A stretch of 10,956 nt of DNA from Planctomycetaceae bacterium (GTDB lineage: Bacteria > Planctomycetota > Planctomycetia > Pirellulales > Thermoguttaceae). Every line of letters starts with the position of its first letter. Within the stretch, counting starts at the first letter, position 1. The notes below the pieces were generated by a model. The model did not search any database. It saw only the letters and a program-made list of their open reading frames with translations, and had not been told where the DNA came from. Of the stretch, positions 1 through 6,322 are shown one piece after another. Location: the NCBI GenBank assembly GCA_003509805.1, contig DOMV01000046.1, forward strand, positions 1 through 10,956, read 5' to 3'. The position numbers and the translations under genes were made by a program.

Positions 1-728
1 AGGATGGTTCTGGCACTGCCGCCGACGCCGAAGCGTTCCACGCCCAAGCGGTGCATTTCCCGGACCGTTTCGAAAGAGCGCACCCCCCCGGAAGCCTTGA
101 CTTTGGCGGCATCACCGACGGTCCTTTTCAGCAGGGCGACATTTTCAAGCGTCGCGCCGGTCGGCGTCCAGCCGGTCCCGGTCTTGACCCACTGGGCCCC
201 TCCTTCGACGACCATCCCGGCAACGCGGCGAATCAGGTCGTTGTCCAGATAATGACATTCGATAATCACTTTGAGCGTCGTCGGGCCGACCGCTTCCTTC
301 ACCGCCCTGATATCGTCGAGGGCTTCCCGGTACATTCCGCTGAGAACGTAGCCGACATTGAGCATCATGTCGATTTCCTCCGCCCCGTCGGCCAGTTCGC
401 TTTTCGCCTCCAGGACCTTCATCGCCGTGCTCGTGCCGCCGCTCGGAAAACCGACCGGGGCGCCAAGGAGAAATTTGCCGCCGTTTTCCGCGCGGTAATC
501 ACGGAGATAAGGGAGAAAGCAGGGGAGCACGAAGACGGCCTTGCAATCGTACCGGAGGGCGACGTCCGCGAAATCCCGGACTTGTTCACGGGTCGAATTG
601 GCCTGAACGGCGCTGACGTCCAACATCGAGGCGACCGTTTGAACGTCAAGAGTTTGAACGTCACGTGTTTGAACATCCGGGGTCCGAACGTCCTCGGGTT
701 GTTCCTGATGGAGAGTATGCATTTTCAT
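1..728 (-). CDS. deoC: Deoxyribose-phosphate aldolase (DeoC), 3' end cut by the window edge
   Basis: This enzyme cleaves 2-deoxy-D-ribose 5-phosphate to glyceraldehyde 3-phosphate and acetaldehyde in cytoplasmic deoxynucleoside catabolism. The 242 visible residues cover nearly the whole class I aldolase TIM barrel. Family motifs are EIDMMLNVG (D120), VKTGTGW with the expected Schiff-base lysine K182, and VKASGGVR with the second active-site lysine K211. The reading frame is open to base 1, near GVGGSARTI, so only a short C-terminal tail is missing. The start at 728 has AAGGA (733-737) just upstream; an ATG two codons later is also possible. Residues 13-31 are an odd DVQT-type repeat extension before the usual family start near MLDVSAV. 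The gene lies 290 bp downstream of the SMP-30-like gene, with repeats between, so co-transcription is uncertain. The family call is secure; the biological start is less so. Confidence 0.95.
   Translation of the reverse strand, partial: MKMHTLHQEQPEDVRTPDVQTRDVQTLDVQTVASMLDVSAVQANSTREQVRDFADVALRYDCKAVFVLPCFLPYLRDYRAENGGKFLLGAPVGFPSGGTSTAMKVLEAKSELADGAEEIDMMLNVGYVLSGMYREALDDIRAVKEAVGPTTLKVIIECHYLDNDLIRRVAGMVVEGGAQWVKTGTGWTPTGATLENVALLKRTVGDAAKVKASGGVRSFETVREMHRLGVERFGVGGSARTI
637..696. repeat. Four tandem 15-bp units inside the 5' end of deoC
   Basis: Four successive 15-base units (637-651, 652-666, 667-681, 682-696) share the core gtttgaacgtc on the plus strand, and the last two units are more diverged. 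Being 15 bp long they keep frame, and they encode DVQT-like pentads (DVRTP, DVQTR, DVQTL, DVQTV) at residues 13-32 of DeoC, upstream of the conserved barrel. Confidence 0.85.
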
Positions 729-738
729 GGATTCCTTG

Positions 739-1030
739 TAGACCGCAACCGATCGAGTCGTCACATAAACATCGCCCGATCGATCCGCTCGTTTACCATT
801 CATACTGTAAACGGCATGAAACTACGGCCTGAAACTGTCCCCGCGAACAATCGCCTGCCGCTCGAACGATCCGTGTAAGCAATTGTATTAACAAGAGTTA
901 GATGCGGGTGAACGCGGCAGGCAGACTTGACCAAAGGTCCGTTTTCACCGCGTTTCCAGTAGACCTTCGGCAATGTCGTTCCGGTGGGCGGGCTTTCTGA
1001 AGCCGGCTTCGGGAAATTTCAATGGCTTTC
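739..1030. repeat. Family A dispersed repeat, copy 1, split by a family B element
   Basis: The left half (739-801) begins TAGACCG and matches the left half of the copy at 9596 through gatcgagtcgt, cgcccgatc and cgtttac. The right half (963-1030) matches the right half of that copy through tgt-ttccg-tgggc-ggct and the invariant cggcttcgggaaatttcaat followed by ggctttc. Between the halves lies the family B element 802-962. The left arm is degraded (CCGCAACCG at 744-752), while the right arm CGGCTTCGG is intact at 1004-1012 and forms a local hairpin with gaagcc just before it. The TGA stop of the SMP-30-like gene falls inside the right tail. Together with the B insertion this repeat fills the whole 290-bp gap between deoC and the SMP-30-like gene. 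Confidence 0.75.
802..962. mobile_element. Family B MITE-like element, copy 1 (B1), inserted in an A repeat
   Basis: This 161-bp element has imperfect terminal inverted repeats. The left end 802-821 and the reverse complement of the right end 943-962 match at 15 of 20 positions (consensus core TACTG-AAACG---TGAAA). It aligns with 5885-6063 at both ends, through the left stretch ending ctcgaacg and the right stretch tttcaccgcgtttccagta. A perfect 9-bp internal inverted repeat, GCCTGCCGC (853-861) and GCGGCAGGC (914-922), lies inside it. No open reading frame of note is present, so it is non-autonomous if mobile. No clear target-site duplication is visible. Confidence 0.7.
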
Positions 1031-2302
1031 CGTATCAAGTTGGTCCGGCAGGTCCAGCGTCGTAATCGTAAAGGGCGGATCGTGTTTCGTGTTGACTTTG
1101 TCCGGTCCGGTCACACAATCGAAACAGGTCACGTAGAGCCGGCCGTTCCACACGATCGGTTCGCCGGGCTGATCGAGTTCCCCGTTCGCACCGTCGGAAT
1201 CGGGAGAGCGGGCAATCCGGTAAACCCTCGAATCGGGTCGTACGACCGCGATGGCGTTGTCGGAAAAGTCGGCGATATAAAGGTTGTCGTTCTCATCGAA
1301 GCATATCCCGTCGGTCGTCCGGAGATTCTTCAAGTCCTTGGCCCAGGTTTCGCAGGTCAGCACGTTGCCGCTCTTGTCGAGTTCGGCCCGTAAGATCGTG
1401 CCGTCGCCGAAATTGCCGAGGTACATCCGACCGGCCTTGTCGAAGGCGATTCCGTCGAGTCCGTATTGGCAATCGCGGTTATAGGTCAGGACGCTCCATA
1501 CCAATTCGGGGTCCTTCCGCGTGTTCGTAACCGCGATCGCCTTTTTCGTCCCCGGATCGAAACAGTAAACGCCGCTGACAAGCAAGCCGCTCGGATCGTT
1601 TTCCCGGCTCATCAAGGAATTCGTGACGTAAAGTTTGCCCAGATGAAACCGGACACCGTTGGGATGTTCGAGCCCTTCGGCGATGGTACGGCACGTAACC
1701 TTGGCTTCCTCGCCCATTCCCTCGACACGGCATTCGAGCAGGCGGCCCTTGAACTGTCCTTCCGGTGTTCCCTTCCAGCCCTGGTTGTCGCAGATGTACA
1801 ATTCCCCGGCCGGCCCGAACGCGATGCCCATCGGACAGGCGAGTCCGGTGTCCGCCAACACGGGCACGTCGAACCATTTTTTGACGTTTCCCTCCTTATC
1901 GATTTTGACGACACAGGCCGGCTTCGTTTGATCGGCGTAATTCGGGCAGGCGACCACGAGATTTCCCTCGGCGTCGACGGCCATTCCATCGGGCGTCGGG
2001 CAGTAATCCGGCAATTCGACGAACAGTTTCGGCGTCTGCATCGGCATCTGCATCGGCATCTGTAGCGGCGGCGTATCCGAAGCGGCGGCTGCGGAAACGA
2101 AAACGACGACCGATACGAGCAGGATCGTCGCAAAAAAGCGTGCCGCAACCGCAAACGGTCGGGCCGGAACGGTTGTATACGGAACGGTTGTAGACCGAAG
2201 CCGGTCGGGTTTTCCGTCCAACGGCCTGTTTACCCTACGTGAAAACAGGCTCCCGAATCGTCGGCTTCGGGAAATTTCAATGGCTTTCAGCACAAGAGAC
2301 AT
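1019..2302 (-). CDS. Secreted SMP-30/gluconolactonase-like beta-propeller protein
   Basis: The 427-residue product has a hydrophobic export segment at about 51-74 and then a six-bladed-propeller type domain from about 91 onward. SMP-30/LRE blades repeat as PDGMAVD-EGNL, CPMGIAFGPAGELYICDN, HPNGVRF-LGKLYVTNS, DGIAFDKAGRMYLGNF and TDGICFDENDNLYIADF. The asparagine of HPNG and the aspartate of LDGIAF are candidate metal ligands by family analogy; lactonase activity is not proven. The start at 2302 is chosen because GGAGG (2308-2312) lies 5 bases upstream; a frame-open ATG 15 codons earlier lacks this. The n-region before the hydrophobic segment is unusually long (about 50 residues), and residues about 5-37 are encoded by a family A repeat. 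No ATG, GTG or TTG lies between that repeat and the hydrophobic segment. The gene follows the HzsA-related gene by 69 bp, suggesting one transcript and a shared extracytoplasmic role. Confidence 0.85.
   Translation of the reverse strand: MSLVLKAIEISRSRRFGSLFSRRVNRPLDGKPDRLRSTTVPYTTVPARPFAVAARFFATILLVSVVVFVSAAAASDTPPLQMPMQMPMQTPKLFVELPDYCPTPDGMAVDAEGNLVVACPNYADQTKPACVVKIDKEGNVKKWFDVPVLADTGLACPMGIAFGPAGELYICDNQGWKGTPEGQFKGRLLECRVEGMGEEAKVTCRTIAEGLEHPNGVRFHLGKLYVTNSLMSRENDPSGLLVSGVYCFDPGTKKAIAVTNTRKDPELVWSVLTYNRDCQYGLDGIAFDKAGRMYLGNFGDGTILRAELDKSGNVLTCETWAKDLKNLRTTDGICFDENDNLYIADFSDNAIAVVRPDSRVYRIARSPDSDGANGELDQPGEPIVWNGRLYVTCFDCVTGPDKVNTKHDPPFTITTLDLPDQLDTESH
2035..2062. repeat. 12-bp tandem repeat in the SMP-30-like gene
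   Basis: The unit tctgcatcggca occurs twice (2035-2046, 2047-2058) and is followed by a third partial tctg. It encodes the MPMQMPMQ-type stretch at about residues 82-89, directly after the export segment and before the propeller. Confidence 0.85.
2165..2194. repeat. 15-bp tandem duplication at the edge of repeat A2
   Basis: Two 15-base units (2165-2179 and 2180-2194) share cggaacggttgta exactly and differ only at the end (ta versus ga). They encode the doubled TTVPY/TTVPA near residues 38-47 of the SMP-30-like protein. The second unit runs into the left boundary of the family A repeat. Confidence 0.85.
2191..2290. repeat. Family A dispersed repeat, copy 2, inside the SMP-30-like coding region
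   Basis: This 100-bp copy has the outer arms CCGAAGCCG (2195-2203) and CGGCTTCGG (2262-2270), which are perfect inverted repeats. A nested perfect 8-bp stem, GCCTGTTT (2224-2231) and AAACAGGC (2243-2250), lies inside. The invariant tail follows up to ggctttcag (2290). On the minus strand the tail begins 9 bases after the A of the chosen start codon, so nearly all of the repeat is translated in frame. It is shorter than the copy at 9596 because the left interior lacks about 28 bases. Confidence 0.8.
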
Positions 2303-2307
2303 GGGTT

Positions 2308-2312
2308 CCTCC
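2308..2312 (-). promoter_or_regulatory. Shine-Dalgarno site fixing the SMP-30-like start
   Basis: GGAGG on the minus strand lies 5 bases before the ATG at 2302. It favours this start over the upstream in-frame ATGs. It lies immediately outside repeat A2, so translation begins at a normal site and then enters the repeat. Confidence 0.7.
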
Positions 2313-2371
2313 GAAAATTGAATGACAAACCGCGACATGAAAATCAAACGCGTACACCCCCGTTTTCCGTC

Positions 2372-5300
2372 TCAGAGTCCTTCCGTCCCGGGTGCGACAT
2401 ATTCCCGGGAAACGGCATCGATACCGTAGACTTCGACTTCGCTGAGGGCGGCCCAGCCGTCGGTTTCCGGGACGAATTCGCACAATTTCAACCATTCGAT
2501 CCTCTGGGGCGGAAACAGGAATTCCTGCGGCTCAGCCGTCTTTTTCAGGTTGATCCTCTTTTTGAAGCCGTTCGAGCATTCGATCGTGCATTCCTTCCAG
2601 TATGTGTCGTGCGGAAAGTCGGCCCGAATACGGATCACGACCCGGTCCGTGTGGACCGGTTTGCCGAACTCGACTTTCCACCAAAGGTCCTTGACGTTCC
2701 GATCCGGTCCCCAACTCGGGAAATTCGAGCCGTGCCCCCGGTTCGCGGTCTTGCCGTCGATACCGTTGGACGCGGCAAACTCCGCCGCGCCGCGGCACAC
2801 GCTGTTGCTCGACGCAGCCGGATAGAATTTCGGCGATTGATCCTGTACGACATCGACGGCGTCGGGATTCAATGCCAGATTACGGTACGCATTATTCGAA
2901 ACCGCGGTTTCCCGGGACTCGGTCGCGGAGGCCCCATCCTGGTGATGTGCAACGAGCCGCAGGACGTTTTCCCGATCCATTTCTTTCATGTCGGCCCGTT
3001 TTTTCTCGTAGTAGGCGAACTTTTGCAACTCCTTATCATCCCAGGCGTTGGCTTCCAGGTAGTCGCCACAGTACGGGACCAGCAGGTCGATCCAGGCGGC
3101 GAGTTTGTCGAGTTCTTCCCGGGACAGCCGTACATCCCGGTGCGGCCGGCCGCCGACGGCGAGATTCGGGTCGAGCATTTTCATCAGCCGACTGCGTGTC
3201 GCGCCCGCCTTGTACGGGGGAAGCATCGACGGGCCTTCCTGGACGTTGATCCAGTTGACGACCGGTGTTTGTCGGCCTGTAAACGGTTCGTGCGGCTTGG
3301 GTTTTTGCGAATTGGTCAGGTTCAGGTAGGATTGCGACCAATACCGTTTGGCATGTCTGTCGAGGACGGGGTCCCCTTTGAGGCTGAACGCCGCAAGCGT
3401 TTTGCCCGACGTTTCGTTTTCCCCTGGGAGCGCGAGGCCGCCGGCTTTCACGCTCCAGAGGCCGAGATCGACACCTTGGCCGCCGCCGGTCTGGCGAATA
3501 TGGGCCGCCAGAAAGTTGGTTCCTCCCCGAAAGGAGGCTGTTTCGCGCGCTTCGAGATAAATGTGTTCGTATTTCGGCGTGTGGCCCGACTCCGAGAACA
3601 CTTTTTTACCGTTGACGAAAAGGTCGATCTCTTCGTCGTGGAAACATTGAAGGATCAGCGGCTGCGGTTGCCAATCCTCCGGCAATTCGACGGTTCCCCA
3701 AATCCAAAGATCCGGGGTGCTCCAATCCGTATTCGGTTTGCCGCTCGGGGCGTTTCCGAATGCCCCCTTGGAGAGCGGCAGCCGCCGCGCCGTCTCAAAA
3801 TACTCCGGTTTCATCCAGTTCTGTGCCGGCGTTTCGGTCGTGTAATGCCACGGCGACGCCGTCCGGAGAATCGGCTTGTCCTTGGCAGCCTCGAAATCGG
3901 CGAACGGTTTGTTTCCGGCGGCCCCGATTTTTGCGAACCGGTAGGGCGGTTCTTTTTGCGCATCATGGTGGCATTCGATACAGTGTTTATCGAGAATCGG
4001 CTGGATTTCCCTGGCGAAACTGAAGCCGCGGGCTTCGCCGTAAAACGGTTTCAGTCGTTGCGCCCCCTTGCGCGTCGCCATCGATATTCCGCTCGGCGGC
4101 GCGGCGATATTTTTATCTTCGTGGCAGCCGATACACGAAAAGGTCTCGCCCGGCTGGAGCGTCGCCCAAGACCGCATTGTCTGGATACAATGGCCGTTTT
4201 CGTCGAGAATCTGGAAATAAACCGGCGTTTTGGCGGGAACGACGAAACTCGCGGACCCGTCTTCGTGGATCGGGACGTCGCCGAGCGGAATTTTGACATC
4301 CCAGGTTCCATGCGAAATGGAGACGGGCGTACTGACCATGGCGCCCCCGGCCGGGCCGCCGTTGGCGTTTTTGCCGATTCCCACGCTCCGGAAATCGAGG
4401 GCGATCACGCGCAGCGTCCTGGCCGTTCCGCGTTCGACGCCTTCCATGCCGGGGCCGAAATAAACGTCCTGCATCGTGAACGTCCCGAATTCGTTGGACG
4501 GGTCGGGCAGGGAGTCGCGCATTTGGACCGGCCGTCGCGCGGCAAGCGGAACCGGCTGGTTGCAGGAAATCTTCGCATCGTAAGCGAGCAGCTCCCGTTC
4601 GCCGCGATCGTTGAACCAGTACAGGCCGAACGGCGTGCGCAGCGTATGTTCCCGGTCCCTGCGGTCGCGTTTTTCCTTTTCCGTCGCATCGGGGCCCAGA
4701 GGCGGAAGATCGGTGTTGCCCGGGTTGTAGGAAATCAGGAACTCCCGTCCGTTGATCGGATACGGATGCGAAAAGCGGTCCCCTTTCTGCCCCCAGGAGT
4801 CGACGCGGTCGGCTTTGGTTTCCCGGACCGGGGCGATCAACCGCGTCCCGGAATTCTCCTGCCGGCCCTGCGAGGTATCGACGATCCCGACCTTGCCGTA
4901 CTGCCGGTTGTGGTGTCCCGAAAAAATCGCGATCACCTTGCCGTTGTCGTCCGGGATGCCGCGCGCGTGCATCAGCGTCGTCGGGAACCATGAATTGTTG
5001 CCGTAAAATTCCGTCTGCCGCGTCCCGTCGGCATTCATCTGGAAAAGGCCCTGTGGAAAGATTTGGCCGCGATCGTTGTAATCCCAGCGGGTGTAAAGGA
5101 TGCGTCCGTCGTCCATGAGCGACGGATGGTTCGTATGCACCTGGTCGAACGAAAGGCGGCGCAGGAATCGGCCGTCCCGGTCGCAGCGGTAGAGGTTGGA
5201 AACCTCCGTCAACCAGCAATCGACGACCTGGACGCACCGGGTCGAATTGAACACGATGTCGCCGTTCGGCAGCGGACAGGGCTCGTAATCGGCGTACCCG

Positions 5301-5860
5301 TTGCCGAACGTCAATTGCCGGACCCGGCCGTCGGCGACGTCGTAATCGTACAGGTGGTAATCGTCGAGCCGGTCCGATTTTTTCCAGGCGAAAAGAATCC
5401 GTTTCCCGTCGAAGGTCACCGCCGGATCGCGGATCACGCCGTTCAGGTCGGAAAGCAGCGTTTTTTCACGATACTCGCCGTCGTCGCCCAACTCCAACAA
5501 ACAAAGCGCGGAACCGCGCACGAAATTGCGCTCGGCCTGGGCGTCACTCTGGGCCTCGGTATAGGCGTAATGCGAACCGCCGATATCGAAGTGCTTCGTG
5601 AAAACGATTTTCGGATACGTCGCCTTGAGCGTTTTCAGGCGTTCGTTGCGGCGTTTTTGCGCGGATCGAAGGTAGGCGTCATCGACATCCGCCGCCGTTT
5701 TACCGTCCTGGAGACACCAGTCCCCGAGGATGGGCGAATCGTCCCGCGGCGCGGCAGAAACCGGCGCGGCAAAAACCGCGGAGAGCAGGAAGTACGCCGC
5801 TATGCCGAAAACCACTGTCCTTTTCCGAAACGACACGACCTGAAGAAGAAGAAAACTCAT
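2372..5860 (-). CDS. Exported di-haem HzsA-related protein with jelly-roll insert and C-terminal discoidin-like domain
   Basis: The 1162-residue product starts with a signal peptide (residues 1 to about 37; hydrophobic 16-34, VSAAP cleavage region). Residues about 80-480 form a TolB/propeller-like region (DPAVTFDGKRILFAW, YEPCPLPNGDIVFNSTR, NHPSLMDDGRILYTRWD). Two c-type haem motifs follow: CIGCH (C576-H580) and CIECH (C627-H631). Residues about 710-805 resemble a galactose-binding-type jelly roll (LWIWGTVELPEDW, DLFVNGKKVF). Then comes the family's C-terminal part (PSMLPPYKAG, LSREELDKLAAWIDLLVPY) and a discoidin/F5-8-like domain at about 990-1148. Propeller, middle haem domain and C-terminal haem domain is the known layout of hydrazine synthase subunit alpha, but the sugar-binding-like additions and the neighbours argue against anammox. 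A redox or sugar-related surface role is inference. The ATG at 5860 is preferred over a GTG three codons earlier because GGAG sits 8 bases upstream. Confidence 0.85.
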   Translation of the reverse strand: MSFLLLQVVSFRKRTVVFGIAAYFLLSAVFAAPVSAAPRDDSPILGDWCLQDGKTAADVDDAYLRSAQKRRNERLKTLKATYPKIVFTKHFDIGGSHYAYTEAQSDAQAERNFVRGSALCLLELGDDGEYREKTLLSDLNGVIRDPAVTFDGKRILFAWKKSDRLDDYHLYDYDVADGRVRQLTFGNGYADYEPCPLPNGDIVFNSTRCVQVVDCWLTEVSNLYRCDRDGRFLRRLSFDQVHTNHPSLMDDGRILYTRWDYNDRGQIFPQGLFQMNADGTRQTEFYGNNSWFPTTLMHARGIPDDNGKVIAIFSGHHNRQYGKVGIVDTSQGRQENSGTRLIAPVRETKADRVDSWGQKGDRFSHPYPINGREFLISYNPGNTDLPPLGPDATEKEKRDRRDREHTLRTPFGLYWFNDRGERELLAYDAKISCNQPVPLAARRPVQMRDSLPDPSNEFGTFTMQDVYFGPGMEGVERGTARTLRVIALDFRSVGIGKNANGGPAGGAMVSTPVSISHGTWDVKIPLGDVPIHEDGSASFVVPAKTPVYFQILDENGHCIQTMRSWATLQPGETFSCIGCHEDKNIAAPPSGISMATRKGAQRLKPFYGEARGFSFAREIQPILDKHCIECHHDAQKEPPYRFAKIGAAGNKPFADFEAAKDKPILRTASPWHYTTETPAQNWMKPEYFETARRLPLSKGAFGNAPSGKPNTDWSTPDLWIWGTVELPEDWQPQPLILQCFHDEEIDLFVNGKKVFSESGHTPKYEHIYLEARETASFRGGTNFLAAHIRQTGGGQGVDLGLWSVKAGGLALPGENETSGKTLAAFSLKGDPVLDRHAKRYWSQSYLNLTNSQKPKPHEPFTGRQTPVVNWINVQEGPSMLPPYKAGATRSRLMKMLDPNLAVGGRPHRDVRLSREELDKLAAWIDLLVPYCGDYLEANAWDDKELQKFAYYEKKRADMKEMDRENVLRLVAHHQDGASATESRETAVSNNAYRNLALNPDAVDVVQDQSPKFYPAASSNSVCRGAAEFAASNGIDGKTANRGHGSNFPSWGPDRNVKDLWWKVEFGKPVHTDRVVIRIRADFPHDTYWKECTIECSNGFKKRINLKKTAEPQEFLFPPQRIEWLKLCEFVPETDGWAALSEVEVYGIDAVSREYVAPGTEGL

Positions 5861-5868
5861 GCTGGACA

Positions 5869-5872
5869 CTCC
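5869..5872 (-). promoter_or_regulatory. Shine-Dalgarno site for the HzsA-related gene
   Basis: GGAG on the minus strand lies 8 bases before the ATG at 5860. It overlaps the alternative GTG start at 5869, which makes that GTG unlikely to be used. Confidence 0.55.
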
Positions 5873-5882
5873 GGCAGGATCA

Positions 5883-5888
5883 ATTATA
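5883..5888 (-). promoter_or_regulatory. Possible -10 box upstream of the HzsA-related gene
   Basis: A perfect TATAAT on the minus strand lies 22 bases upstream of the ATG at 5860 and overlaps the left tip of the family B element. A start point about 7 bases downstream would give a leader of roughly 16 bases containing the ribosome site. No good -35 hexamer is seen at 16-18 bases, so the call is tentative. Confidence 0.35.
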
Positions 5889-6063
5889 CCGCAAACGGCC
5901 TGAAACTACAGCCTGCAACCGTTCCCGCGAACAACCGCCTGCTGCTCGAACGCGCTTGTTGCTCGAATGAAACAGGCAACCCGATATTTACACGGATGTT
6001 GTGGTGAGTGAATGCAACAAGCGGTCGGCACCAAACAACCAATTTCACCGCGTTTCCAGTATA
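5885..6063. mobile_element. Family B MITE-like element, copy 2 (B2)
   Basis: This 179-bp element has symmetrical tips TATAC and GTATA. Inner terminal repeats at 5886-5905 and 6043-6062 match at 15 of 20 positions when one is reverse-complemented. Both ends align with the B1 element at 802-962. It carries a perfect 9-bp internal inverted repeat, GCTTGTTGC (5954-5962) and GCAACAAGC (6014-6022), whose sequence differs from the equivalent pair in B1. It has no convincing coding sequence. It lies directly upstream of the HzsA-related gene, in the same orientation relative to that gene as B1 has to deoC. Confidence 0.7.
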
Positions 6064-6322
6064 GTCGGCTTTGGAGACGAAAACCTCGCCCGTCGCCATT
6101 ACTACAATCCATTTGTTGCAATTCATCATTGCAGTATCAGCCACAATCCCTGAACGGCCATTATCGTTTGCGGTCCGAAAAATGCAATACGAAATTGCCG
6201 ATTCAGACAAAACGACATGCGAAACGACAAAAAAACATAGGGCACGCCGACACGATGGCATTCGGAGGTAGGCGAGGTTCGCCGAGCACCGCAGATTCGG
6301 CAAGAAAGCCCGGCGAAGCGGC
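6064..6322. other. Intergenic region downstream of the regulator, no gene seen
   Basis: This stretch is visibly more AT-rich than the coding DNA on either side. I see no convincing gene, RNA gene or terminator in it. A short inverted repeat, TGCAAT (6117-6122) and ATTGCA (6128-6133) with a 5-base loop, is the only local symmetry. Together with B2 it makes up the 462-bp gap between the regulator and the HzsA-related gene, and could hold the promoter of the latter. Confidence 0.5.

Noticed and set aside
739..1030. CRISPR array or tRNA/riboswitch in the repeat-rich gap
   Set aside because: There are no regularly spaced identical repeats, no cloverleaf and no known riboswitch core; the content is explained by the A and B repeats.
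2318..4993. Very long plus-strand open frame (891 codons) opposite the HzsA-related gene
   Set aside because: It lies antisense to a protein with clear signal peptide, haem motifs and domains, and its product is an arginine/phenylalanine-rich sequence with no recognised motif. GC-rich DNA often leaves the opposite strand open.
2372..5860. True hydrazine synthase (anammox) subunit
   Set aside because: Only the overall layout and two CxxCH motifs match. The gene has extra binding domains, lacks hzsB/hzsC-like neighbours and sits among sugar-type genes, so HzsA-related is as far as the sequence goes.
5063..6007. Plus-strand open frame running from the HzsA-related gene into B2
   Set aside because: It is a shadow of the minus-strand gene and continues through a repeat; no family features are seen.
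6066..6074. CGGCTTTGG next to B2 as a remnant of another family A copy
   Set aside because: Eight of nine bases match the A right arm, but the flanking sequence does not follow the invariant tail and there is no left half on the other side of B2.
6229..6235. Run of seven A (T on the minus strand) as a terminator for the regulator
   Set aside because: I could not find a convincing GC-rich stem directly before the T-run on the minus strand.
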